From Alphaproteobacteria bacterium (lineage in GTDB: Bacteria > Pseudomonadota > Alphaproteobacteria > Caulobacterales > Parvularculaceae): a stretch of 64,000 nucleotides of DNA. Below are positions 1 to 7,324 of this stretch, one piece after another. How positions within the stretch are numbered: position 1 is the first letter of the stretch; each line of letters opens with the position of its first letter. Where the stretch lies: assembly GCA_030428745.1 (NCBI GenBank), contig JAUIEG010000001.1:44579-108578 (forward strand). Direction: 5' to 3'. A model generated the notes under the pieces. The model saw only the letters and a list, made by a program, of their open reading frames with translations. It did not search any database and was not told the DNA's origin. Both the position numbers and the translations under genes were made by a program.

Positions 1-2
1 AC

Positions 3-1004
3 CCGGTGCTGGTGCATTTTGCCTATGCGTTGACCGTTACTGGCGCGATAAGCATGCTGATTGTGTCGTTTGCGCCTGCAGGAGGCTGGCGTGATACGCT
101 TAAAGTCGCAGCCGACTGGATGCTCGGGCTCGGCGCTGCAGCAATAATCCTGACAATCGCCGCAGGATTTCAGGCCTATTATTCAGTCAATCACGACGGC
201 CCGTCTCACGCGGCGATGACCGTCCACCGCAACTGGGCGGTTCCCACCGGCGCGGTCATCCTTGTTCTCGCGATCTGGCGATGGACAAAGCGCGATGACC
301 GTCCGTCAATTCTGTTCTCGCTTTTTCTCCTTCTCGCCGCCATTTCACTATCCGTTACAGCTTGGAGAGGCGGAAACCTTGTCTACGGGCATGGTCTTGG
401 CGTTTCGCGCATGCCTATGGTCACCGGCGAAGGACACGACCACGAGCACGCGCCGGGTCAGGGCCACGGCGATGAATCCGAAGGTGAAAAGCACGAAGGC
501 GGTCATGACCATGAGGGAACGGATGATCATGAACACGACGGGGACGCTGCGGCTCTACAGACCGATGAATCATCTGCAGCAACGTCCGTTGCTGCGTTCG
601 ACGCAGACAATTACCCGTCGACGCCGGAGGCGGTCGTTAACGCCTATGCCGCAGCGTTAAGAGCGAAGGACGAGGCCGCGGTTCGCGCGCTATTGTCGCC
701 AAATGTGATCATCGCAGAAGGGGGCGGTGCTGAACGTTCTTTAAACGAATACGCCCGCCATCACATGCCGGCGGATATGGCCTTTACGGCGGCTGTCGAC
801 TTCACGCTGAAGAAACGCGACGTCATCGACGGCGATGATCTGGCGACCGTTATTTCGGAATCTCAAATTCATGGCTCTTATAAAGGCGAAACGATTCACT
901 CTCGCATGATGGAAACCATGGTGCTGGGCCGTGAAAACGATCGCTGGCGGATTATTCATATTCATTGGTCTTCCGCGCCGATTACGGGGGACCATGAGCA
1001 TTGA
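3..1004 (+). CDS. DUF2231-type membrane protein with His-rich linker and SnoaL-like C-terminal domain (5' partial)
   Basis: The N-terminal part has about four hydrophobic segments and opens with P-V-L-V-H-F, which matches the HPxLVHFP start of DUF2231 membrane proteins, so the real start lies just upstream of the window; the GTG at 6 is probably not it. A His/Asp/Glu-rich linker (about residues 142-180, counted from the GTG at 6) could bind metal. Residues about 205-332 look like an NTF2/SnoaL-like fold of the DUF4440 kind. The gene ends in a one-base overlap (TGATG) with the next permease, so the two are probably co-transcribed. Function is unknown. The His-rich segment and the neighbours suggest a role in metal or envelope stress, which is inference. 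Confidence 0.7.
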   Translation, partial: PVLVHFAYALTVTGAISMLIVSFAPAGGWRDTLKVAADWMLGLGAAAIILTIAAGFQAYYSVNHDGPSHAAMTVHRNWAVPTGAVILVLAIWRWTKRDDRPSILFSLFLLLAAISLSVTAWRGGNLVYGHGLGVSRMPMVTGEGHDHEHAPGQGHGDESEGEKHEGGHDHEGTDDHEHDGDAAALQTDESSAATSVAAFDADNYPSTPEAVVNAYAAALRAKDEAAVRALLSPNVIIAEGGGAERSLNEYARHHMPADMAFTAAVDFTLKKRDVIDGDDLATVISESQIHGSYKGETIHSRMMETMVLGRENDRWRIIHIHWSSAPITGDHEH

Positions 1005-2323
1005 TGGCGGAAACTCAGGAAAACAACAGGTCAAGCAAATATAAAAAAGGAAGTTTAAGTCTTGGCGGCGCGGTCGCCATGGGCACCGGCGTCATGATCG
1101 GCGCCGGTATCTTTGCGCTGACCGGCCAGGTCGCCGAATTTGCAGGACCGCTTTTTCCCGCGGCTTTCTTCGTCGCCGCGATAATCAGCGCATTCAGCGC
1201 TTACACTTATATAAAAGTGTCGAGCCGGTATCCGTCGGCAGGCGGCATCGCGATGATCTTGCATAAGGCGTATGGGCATTCGGTCACGACCGGCGCATGC
1301 GCAATGCTGATGGCGTTTTCAATGGTGATCAACGAGAGCCTGGTCGCCCGCACTTTCGGAACTTACACCGCGCAACTGTTTCAGGCCGACCAACGCTCTT
1401 TTCTTGTTCCTGAACTTGCTGTCAGCCTGATCGTCTTTGTCTTCCTTCTGAATCTGGCTGGCAATAAATATATCGGCGCGGTATCGAAACTTGCCGCGAT
1501 TTTGAAAGTGGGCGGCATTCTGGCCTTCGCCGGCGCCGGACTTTGGGCCTCCGGAATCTCTTTTGAAGCAGCTTCATCAGCCTCCGGCGAATATACTGCT
1601 GGCGGTTTTCTGGCGGGCGTCGCCCTCGCCATTCTCGCTTATAAAGGCTTCACGACAATCACGAACAGCGGCGGCGAGGTGAAAAACCCGACACGCAATG
1701 TCGGGCGCGCCATCATGATCTCACTTGGCGTCTGCCTCATTGTCTATCTGGCTGTGGTCTTCGCCGTCGGGTCGTCGCTCTCGATTGATGAGATCGTCGC
1801 GGCCAAGGACTATTCGCTGGCCGAAGCCGCGCGGCCAACGCTCGGCGAGAATGGCGTCGTTTTCACTGTCGTCATTGCGATCATTGCAACCGCGTCCGGC
1901 GTCTTAGCAAGCGTCTTTGCGGTCTCGCGCATGCTTGCCATGCTGACGGAAATGAAGCTTATCCCGCACAGCCATTTCGGCATGCCAGGACGTATTCAGC
2001 AACATACGCTGGTTTACACCGTCGTTCTGGCCGCGCTCCTTGCTGTCTTTTTCGATCTCAGCCGCATCGCGTCGCTTGGCGCCATTTTCTATCTAGTGAT
2101 GGATATTGCGATTCATTGGGGCGTGTTTCGACGCCTTCGTCGCGATGTCGATGCAAAGGGCTGGATTTTGATGTCCGCGATCTTATTGGACGCCATCGTC
2201 CTTGGGGCGTTTGTCTGGATCAAGGCTTCAATCGACCCCTTGATTGTCTGGGCAGGCGCGGCCGGGATCGTCGTCATCTTCGTCTTTGAGGGTTTTTATC
2301 TGCGCCGAGCACGGAATAAGTAG
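1004..2323 (+). CDS. APC-family amino acid permease
   Basis: A polytopic inner-membrane protein of about 439 residues with roughly 12 hydrophobic segments. The first segment carries the glycine-rich G-x-G-V-M-I-G-A-G-I-F pattern of the amino acid-polyamine-organocation superfamily. The ATG at 1004 overlaps the stop of the preceding gene by one base and is preferred over the TTG at 1001. The substrate cannot be read from the sequence. Translational coupling to the DUF2231 gene suggests a shared transcript. A CsoR-like promoter for the next gene lies right after its stop. Confidence 0.85.
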   Translation: MAETQENNRSSKYKKGSLSLGGAVAMGTGVMIGAGIFALTGQVAEFAGPLFPAAFFVAAIISAFSAYTYIKVSSRYPSAGGIAMILHKAYGHSVTTGACAMLMAFSMVINESLVARTFGTYTAQLFQADQRSFLVPELAVSLIVFVFLLNLAGNKYIGAVSKLAAILKVGGILAFAGAGLWASGISFEAASSASGEYTAGGFLAGVALAILAYKGFTTITNSGGEVKNPTRNVGRAIMISLGVCLIVYLAVVFAVGSSLSIDEIVAAKDYSLAEAARPTLGENGVVFTVVIAIIATASGVLASVFAVSRMLAMLTEMKLIPHSHFGMPGRIQQHTLVYTVVLAALLAVFFDLSRIASLGAIFYLVMDIAIHWGVFRRLRRDVDAKGWILMSAILLDAIVLGAFVWIKASIDPLIVWAGAAGIVVIFVFEGFYLRRARNK

Positions 2324-2342
2324 ACCACCTTAGCTGGAGGTC

Positions 2343-2372
2343 TTGACAATACCCCCCTAGGGTATATATGCT
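2343..2372 (+). promoter_or_regulatory. Promoter with embedded CsoR-like copper operator
   Basis: A perfect -35 TTGACA (2343-2348) is followed, after 18 bases, by a -10-like TATGCT (2367-2372). The spacer holds ATACCCCCCTAGGGTAT (2349-2365), a G/C tract flanked by AT arms as in operators of the CsoR/RcnR repressor family. A repressor bound between -35 and -10 would block polymerase. The promoter points at the DUF5676 gene at 2441. No csoR-sized gene is visible in the window, so the regulator would act in trans. Confidence 0.6.
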
Positions 2373-2440
2373 AAGCATCAGTAGCGTTGTGACGAGCGCG
2401 GAAAAATCTCTGCGCACTCCAACTAGCGAAGGAGGCGGCG

Positions 2441-2749
2441 ATGCGAGTCGTTCCTACAGGCCATGCATTATCCTTGTTTCTCATCATCACTTTCACGCTC
2501 TGCATACTTTGGGGTTTGGCGACGCCAGCAAGCATGCACATGCATCAAGCGTGGGAACCGTTATTGCCCGGATTCCGTTTTATCTCGTTTCCGAGCTTCC
2601 TGATCGGCGCTGTCGAAACCTACGCCTATGGGTGGTACGCTGCGCTCGTCTTTGTCCCGCTGTACAATCTGTTCAACCGATCCGGAGCAGTTGCGGCTCA
2701 AAAGAAAGAAACCCCCGGCCCAGCCTCACGGTCATGCTGCAGCGAATAA
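2441..2749 (+). CDS. DUF5676 family small membrane protein
   Basis: A 102-residue protein with two hydrophobic segments (about 10-28 and 55-80) and the closing pattern W-Y-A-A-L-V-F-V-P-L-Y-N-L-F, typical of the DUF5676 family. The start is supported by AAGGAGGCGG just upstream. A histidine/methionine cluster (M-H-M-H) lies between the segments. A paralogue with the same C-terminal motif lies at 15945, next to a YHS-domain gene. It is driven by the CsoR-like promoter at 2343, so copper induction is likely. Molecular function is not known. Confidence 0.75.
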   Translation: MRVVPTGHALSLFLIITFTLCILWGLATPASMHMHQAWEPLLPGFRFISFPSFLIGAVETYAYGWYAALVFVPLYNLFNRSGAVAAQKKETPGPASRSCCSE

Positions 2750-2812
2750 ATCGCCGCGAGCGTTACGGGCGATTTCAGCGGCGGCCGTAAAGATACAGGT
2801 TGAAATAAAGTC

Positions 2813-3496
2813 ATGCGTCTTGAAGCCATGCCCCCGCCAGCACGAGCCTATACGCCGCCGCTGGGCCATAAAATCCTGACGCCCTTTTATGACCTGGCGA
2901 TTGGACTTCTGACGCGCGAAGGCGTGTGGCGCAAAGTTCTTATCGAAAACATTGCGCCCAATGATGGCGAAAGGATCGTCGATGTCGGCTCTGGAACCGG
3001 AAGCCTCGCGGTCGCACTGTTAAGCCGTGTGCCGCATCTTCAATATCTTGGCGTCGATCCCGATGCGGACGCAACAGAAAGGGCAACAGCAAAGCTCGCC
3101 GCTGAAGGTTTACGCGCAGAATTCAATGTCGGCTTCTTCGAGGCCGACAATCTTGCCGGCATACCGAACAAAATCGTCAGTTCGCTCGTTTTGCACCAAG
3201 TCCCGCTCATGGAAAAAAGGCGGATCATCGAAAACATGTACGCCGCCCTGCCCGCCAACGGAACTGTTCACATTGCCGACTATGGCGAACAGACATCCGT
3301 TCTCGCGCGCGCATTGTTTCGCATGACGGTGCAGGCGCTTGACGGCATTGACAACACGCAATCCAACGCGGAGGGCGTCATCCCGGAACTATTGAGCGCG
3401 GCTGGCTTTTCGGACGTATCGGAACGCTCGCGGATCTGGACGTTGACTGGAACAATTTCAATCTATCAGGCCCGAAAGCGGGCTCCATCGCCATAA
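2813..3496 (+). CDS. Class I SAM-dependent methyltransferase
   Basis: About 227 residues with the Rossmann SAM-binding motif V-D-V-G-S-G-T-G at 56-63 and an acidic V-D-P-D after beta 2 (V-D-P-D-A-D), as in UbiE/Methyltransf_25-like enzymes. The acceptor substrate cannot be deduced. The ATG at 2813 has only a weak upstream Shine-Dalgarno, so the ATG at 2828 is an alternative start. It sits in a plus-strand run of metal-associated genes, 63 bases after DUF5676. It has been grouped by context only; no metal-binding motif is seen. Confidence 0.7.
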   Translation: MRLEAMPPPARAYTPPLGHKILTPFYDLAIGLLTREGVWRKVLIENIAPNDGERIVDVGSGTGSLAVALLSRVPHLQYLGVDPDADATERATAKLAAEGLRAEFNVGFFEADNLAGIPNKIVSSLVLHQVPLMEKRRIIENMYAALPANGTVHIADYGEQTSVLARALFRMTVQALDGIDNTQSNAEGVIPELLSAAGFSDVSERSRIWTLTGTISIYQARKRAPSP

Positions 3497-3543
3497 GTCG
3501 CGCAAGACATTGTCCGCGCTGATGAAGAAGAAAGGATACCCAA

Positions 3544-4002
3544 ATGGCGGATCATTCTCATCACGCCCACTCGCATGGCGCAAATCCGATAATCACGTCG
3601 GCCCAGGCGACATGGCATTGCCTGACAGGCTGCGTTATCGGCGAGACTCTTGGCCTCATCATAGGCGTAACGCTCGGCCTTGGCGTCTGGACGACAATGG
3701 GGTTGGCGACGGGGCTTTCCTATATTTCCGGTTTTACGCTTGGCGTGCTTCCCGTCATGCGCCGCGAGAAGAGAAGCTTCTGGCAGGCTTTGCAGATCAT
3801 CTGGATTGGAGAAGCCGTCTCCATCGGCGTGATGGAGATCGCCATGAACGCGGCCGATTACTACATGGGCGGCGTCAACGCCGGATCGGTGTTTGAGCCT
3901 GTCTTCTGGTATGGGCTGGCGGTCGCCATTCCGGCAGGCTTTGTCGCCGCCTGGCCTGTCAACTGGTGGCTCCTGCAGCGCAACCTGAAAGCCTGTCACT
4001 AA
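3544..4002 (+). CDS. DUF4396 family membrane protein
   Basis: A 152-residue protein with a His-rich N-terminus (H-S-H-H-A-H-S-H within residues 4-11) and four hydrophobic segments. The W-H-C motif around residues 24-26 and the W-P-V-N-W-W-L segment near the C-terminus fit DUF4396. These proteins are often found beside copper or heavy-metal genes, and the N-terminal histidines could bind metal ions. A GAAAGGA sequence 8-10 bases upstream supports the ATG. Function is unknown. Confidence 0.75.
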   Translation: MADHSHHAHSHGANPIITSAQATWHCLTGCVIGETLGLIIGVTLGLGVWTTMGLATGLSYISGFTLGVLPVMRREKRSFWQALQIIWIGEAVSIGVMEIAMNAADYYMGGVNAGSVFEPVFWYGLAVAIPAGFVAAWPVNWWLLQRNLKACH

Positions 4003-4123
4003 TTTTCCCAGCGAATGCCCTTCACGCGGCATCCACGTCGATTTTGAGGGTTCTCGCCTGTTCCTGCGTATTTAAATGCATGGCTGATTTCACATTGGTC
4101 CGTTTACACAAAGGAGCAAAGCT

Positions 4124-4666
4124 ATGAGATGGAAATTAGCGATCGCAGCCATAACGGCGGCTGCAGCGTTGCCGGTCGCAACTGCGATGGCCGATCCGTC
4201 GCATCACCCGGCCTCAAAAGACCAGATGACGCAGGAAACTAGCGGCATGGGGGAGACGATGGGCGGCGGCATGATGGACTGCCCGATGCACGGAATGATG
4301 AGTCAGCAAAATCCGCGCATGGAAGGACGCCTAGCATTTCTGAAAGCCGAACTCGACATCAAAAAAGGCCAGGAGAAAGCCTGGAACGATTATGCGGCGG
4401 CGTTCCGCAGCAGCCATCAAAGCATGATGGGACGTATTGGAATGATGAGCGGCGGAATGGGAAAAATGGGTATGCAGGCGGAGCCTGGGCCGAAAAAATC
4501 CGCTGTCGAAGCGCTTCAAAATCGAATTCAGATGATGGAAGGCATGCTGCAGTCGCTCAAGGCGCTTGAAGGACCGACAGCGAAGCTTTACGACGCTCTT
4601 GACGACACCCAAAAGGCCACGGCGGACGAACTTCTCGGCATGGGCTGCGGCATGATGCGCATGTAG
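4124..4666 (+). CDS. Spy/CpxP-like (LTXXQ) periplasmic protein, Met-rich
   Basis: A 180-residue protein with a Sec signal peptide (hydrophobic about 5-20, A-M-A before D-P-S). It has strikingly Met/Gly-rich segments (around 38-60 and 100-117), and its helical core resembles the Spy/CpxP/LTXXQ family of periplasmic chaperones. Methionine-rich stretches in the periplasm commonly bind Cu(I). The AAGGAG before the ATG gives a clear ribosome binding site. Placed between DUF4396 and the cnrYXH-like locus, it is probably a periplasmic metal-stress protein. The chaperone role is inferred from the family. Confidence 0.7.
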   Translation: MRWKLAIAAITAAAALPVATAMADPSHHPASKDQMTQETSGMGETMGGGMMDCPMHGMMSQQNPRMEGRLAFLKAELDIKKGQEKAWNDYAAAFRSSHQSMMGRIGMMSGGMGKMGMQAEPGPKKSAVEALQNRIQMMEGMLQSLKALEGPTAKLYDALDDTQKATADELLGMGCGMMRM

Positions 4667-5068
4667 CCGCCACGAACCGCTGCCGTTATTTAAGCGGATT
4701 TGAAGGGCGCTGTCAGCTAGGCGGGAGAGGTTGTCTATTGGCTTACTGTCATGAGCCGGCCCTCCCAATGCTGATCTATTCGCGCATCGCGCACCCGTCG
4801 GCCTTTTCAAAGTTGTCGCCGCCGTTTGTTTGAGATGTTTTTGTTCAATTCCGTACCTGCGATAGCCGGGACTGCCGGCGCGTCAGGGCTTGCGATATTG
4901 CGCATTGGAAGCCTGCGGTTTAATCCTATTTGATCAAAGTCAAATTCCGGGCGGCGACGGCGTGGTATTGATTATTTTGGCTGGGCACCGACGACTGCGC
5001 CATCCTTTCTGGCGAGGGATAAGCCTCCAAAAGGCGTATTTCTCTTTAGAGGATTGGAGGTAGGCGTC
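4667..5068. other. 402-base intergenic region, no gene
   Basis: No convincing coding sequence is seen in this stretch. It holds an FNR/FixK-like box at 4930-4943 and the ribosome binding site GGAGG (about 5056) for the cnrY-like gene. No terminator with a clear U-tract was found for the Spy-like gene. Confidence 0.5.
4930..4943 (+). promoter_or_regulatory. FNR/FixK-type box
   Basis: TTGATCAAAGTCAA matches the FNR/FixK/Anr consensus TTGAT-N4-ATCAA with one mismatch. It lies 126 bases upstream of the cnrY-like start. It may tie this sensor locus to oxygen limitation or redox. No FNR-family gene is in the window. Confidence 0.45.
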
Positions 5069-5371
5069 ATGCCGGATTTGGACGCGTTGCTGCGCAAATA
5101 TAGGGATCGCACCTCTTGCAATCCGCCCGACACCATAGAATTTCGGGTCCTGACGCAGATTCAGGCGGCCGATGCGGCCGCGCCGCTCCAGCTCATCATG
5201 CAACCCGCATTTCGGCCGGCGGCGATGTTCGCCGGACTTGTCATTGGCGTTTTCATCGCGGGCATCGCGCCGGTCCTGACGCCGGCTCATTCCACCGCGG
5301 ATCTTGGCGTCTTCGCAACGGATTCGCCTCACCTTGCATCCGCCTGGCTGAACGCGAACTCAAAGCAATGA
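5069..5371 (+). CDS. CnrY/NccY-like single-pass anti-sigma protein
   Basis: A 100-residue protein: a soluble N-terminus (about 1-48), one membrane span (about 51-70) and a short outer tail. Size and topology match CnrY/NccY, membrane anti-sigma factors that hold an ECF sigma factor until a periplasmic metal sensor signals. Identification rests mainly on gene order: Y, X and H follow in the same order and overlap, as in cnrYXH of Cupriavidus. The ATG at 5069 is preferred over the TTG at 5054 because GGAGG precedes it at the right distance. Its stop overlaps the next start as ATGA. Confidence 0.6.
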   Translation: MPDLDALLRKYRDRTSCNPPDTIEFRVLTQIQAADAAAPLQLIMQPAFRPAAMFAGLVIGVFIAGIAPVLTPAHSTADLGVFATDSPHLASAWLNANSKQ

Positions 5372-5811
5372 AGTTTCCATTACGGTCGATTCTTCTGACA
5401 TTGGCGCTTGTCGCCGTCTCCGGCGCCGGCGGCGCCTGGATCGGCGTCACACTTCTTCAACCAGCCCGTCAGGACCACCAGACTTTTCATGACCGCCTAT
5501 TCGCGGAACTGCATTTGTCTAAAGAGCAAGAAGCGATGATGCACGCTCTTGAAGAGAGACATGCCGCTGAAATCGCACTCTACCAAGATCGCGTAGCTGC
5601 AGCCAATCGAATTCTGGCCAGCATAGTCGAGCAAGAAGGTTCCTATGACGAGCCCGTCGACGACGCCATCGTCAACGTACATTCGGCTATGTTGGATCTT
5701 CAAAAAGCGACGATCCGCCACCTGTATGAAATGCGTGAAATTCTAACTCCGGAACAACAACTTATTTTTGACCGCCATGTTGAAGAAACGTTCAAACAGA
5801 TCGCTCCATGA
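5368..5811 (+). CDS. CnrX/ZraP-like periplasmic heavy-metal sensor
   Basis: A 147-residue protein with an N-terminal membrane anchor (about 8-29) and a helical periplasmic domain. The domain has H-A-L-E-E-R-H-A-A-E near the middle and a T-P-E-Q-Q segment near the end, as in the CnrX/NccX/ZraP periplasmic heavy-metal-resistance family. In CnrX, Ni or Co binding releases the sigma factor via CnrY. It begins at the ATGA overlap with the anti-sigma gene and ends 35 bases inside the sigma gene, so translation is coupled. The true metal cannot be read from the sequence. Confidence 0.7.
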   Translation: MKFPLRSILLTLALVAVSGAGGAWIGVTLLQPARQDHQTFHDRLFAELHLSKEQEAMMHALEERHAAEIALYQDRVAAANRILASIVEQEGSYDEPVDDAIVNVHSAMLDLQKATIRHLYEMREILTPEQQLIFDRHVEETFKQIAP

Positions 5812-6379
5812 AACGTTAGAAGCATCTGACGCCGAACTCATGAGTGACATAGCCGCCGGCGACCACGCGGCCTTTGCTGAAATCATGTCGCGATATAAAA
5901 CGCCGCTTTATCGCTTTATCCTTCGTTATGTGGGCGCAACGGCCGACGCTGAGGATATTCTCCAGGAAACGCTGACCAAGGTTTTTTCCAGGGCTTCAAC
6001 ATATGACCCTGCGTGGAAGGCGTCCGTATGGATATATCGAATAGCCCTGAATAAGTGCCGCGACCATGGACGCAAACAGAAGCTGCGGAAATACGTCTCA
6101 TGGGACTTCGGGCGCAATGGAAGCGCCGAGCTTCCTGAAGTCCAAGATCTGGGGCCTGATGTCGAACATATTGTCGCCTATCGGCAACAATACGACCGGC
6201 TGGCGCAGGCCATTGAAAGTCTTCCCCATAACTTGCGCAGCGCGCTTGTTCTGAATGCGATTGAAGACCGCCCGCAACTCGAATGCGCGGAAATACTCGG
6301 CGTGTCGCGCAAAAGCGTGGAGATGCTCGTCTACAGGGCCCGGAAAAAATTGCGCGAGCATATGGAATTGACTGAATAG
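5777..6379 (+). CDS. ECF sigma-70 factor, CnrH-like
   Basis: A 200-residue ECF sigma factor. Region 2 carries D-A-E-D-I-L-Q-E-T and W-I-Y-R-I-A-L-N. Region 4 carries a helix-turn-helix, with L-G-V-S-R-K-S-V-E-M-L-V-Y-R-A-R near the end. The ATG at 5777 lies inside the preceding CnrX-like gene. The Y-X-H order implies membrane sequestration and release on metal binding. No CnrCBA-type RND efflux operon is in the window, so its targets are elsewhere or are nearby metal genes. It is convergent with the PRPP synthetase gene. Confidence 0.85.
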   Translation: MLKKRSNRSLHETLEASDAELMSDIAAGDHAAFAEIMSRYKTPLYRFILRYVGATADAEDILQETLTKVFSRASTYDPAWKASVWIYRIALNKCRDHGRKQKLRKYVSWDFGRNGSAELPEVQDLGPDVEHIVAYRQQYDRLAQAIESLPHNLRSALVLNAIEDRPQLECAEILGVSRKSVEMLVYRARKKLREHMELTE

Positions 6380-6433
6380 CGGTGCTTGCGCCGGCTAGCG
6401 CGATTCATACGCCAGACATAAATTGTGTTGTTG

Positions 6434-7324
6434 TCATTTCAGCATCGTGCGAACGCCGTTTGCAATCAGCTTTCCAAGTTCGATTTCGTTGCTTTCGTGC
6501 TCGATTGTATTGCATGTGATGACGCGCCCCGCGCCTGCGGTACGCAATTCCTGATAAGCATTGTCGGCGAAGACCGCATGCACGCCGATACAAACCGGCG
6601 GCGGAAGACCGGCGTTCTTCAACAGCCCGACCGTCTCCATCATCGTGCGCGCCGTCGAGATAATATCGTCGACCAGCACCGGGGTCCGGCCGCCCCATTC
6701 TTCCACCTGCGGCGCAGAAATCTCGACATCCCGGTCGCCCTTGCGAACTTTTTCGAGGACGGCGAAAGGCGCGCCCGCATCTTTTGCAACGGCGGCGACC
6801 CATTGTTCGCTTTCACTGTCCGGCCCGACAAGCACGGGATTATCGACGTTATCGCGAATCCACCCGGAAATCGCCGGCGCGGCGTGCTGAACGACCGAAG
6901 GGATCGCATAGATCTCAGAAAGAGACGTGCGCCGGTGCAGGTGCGGATCGACGGTGACCAGCCAGTCGACCCAGGGATTGAGCGCCGCCGCAAAATGCGT
7001 CGATGTCACCGCCTCGCCGGATTGAAAGCGGCGATCCTGTCGCATGTAGGCCAGATAAGGCGCAACCAGTCCTACGCCGCTGGCGCCCAATTCCCGCGCA
7101 GCGCCTGCAGCAAATATCAGCGGCAGAAATTTTTGATCCGGCCGGTCAAGCGTACAAACAAGAATAATCCGCCTACGTCCAACAGGCGTTTCCAGGCGTA
7201 CATAGGATTCTCCGTCAGGGAAACGCCGTACAAGGAGAGAACCGACAGCGATGTTCAGCTCCGCCGCAAGCGCGCGCGCCATGGCTTCATTGCCCGGCAT
7301 GGGGATGATGATAACGTCACTCAT
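6434..7324 (-). CDS. prs: Ribose-phosphate pyrophosphokinase (PRPP synthetase), short form
   Basis: A 296-residue enzyme expected to make PRPP from ribose-5-phosphate and ATP. Visible motifs are R-R-F-P-D-G-E (33-39), Y-M-R-Q-D-R-R-F (93-100), the V-D-P-H-L-H segment (125-130) and the phosphoribose loop V-D-D-I-I-S-T-A-R-T (218-227). In typical enzymes this loop ends D/S-T-x-G-T; here Gly is replaced by Arg, so substrate range may differ. It is shorter than housekeeping Prs (about 310-315). Its ATG overlaps the stop of the phosphorylase gene (ATGA), so the two are coupled. It is probably a dedicated second Prs rather than the housekeeping copy. Confidence 0.85.
   Translation of the reverse strand: MSDVIIIPMPGNEAMARALAAELNIAVGSLLVRRFPDGESYVRLETPVGRRRIILVCTLDRPDQKFLPLIFAAGAARELGASGVGLVAPYLAYMRQDRRFQSGEAVTSTHFAAALNPWVDWLVTVDPHLHRRTSLSEIYAIPSVVQHAAPAISGWIRDNVDNPVLVGPDSESEQWVAAVAKDAGAPFAVLEKVRKGDRDVEISAPQVEEWGGRTPVLVDDIISTARTMMETVGLLKNAGLPPPVCIGVHAVFADNAYQELRTAGAGRVITCNTIEHESNEIELGKLIANGVRTMLK

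Noticed and set aside
6380..6433. Possible terminator between the sigma gene and prs
   Set aside because: The six-base stem around 6385 has no U-tract on either strand, so it was not called.
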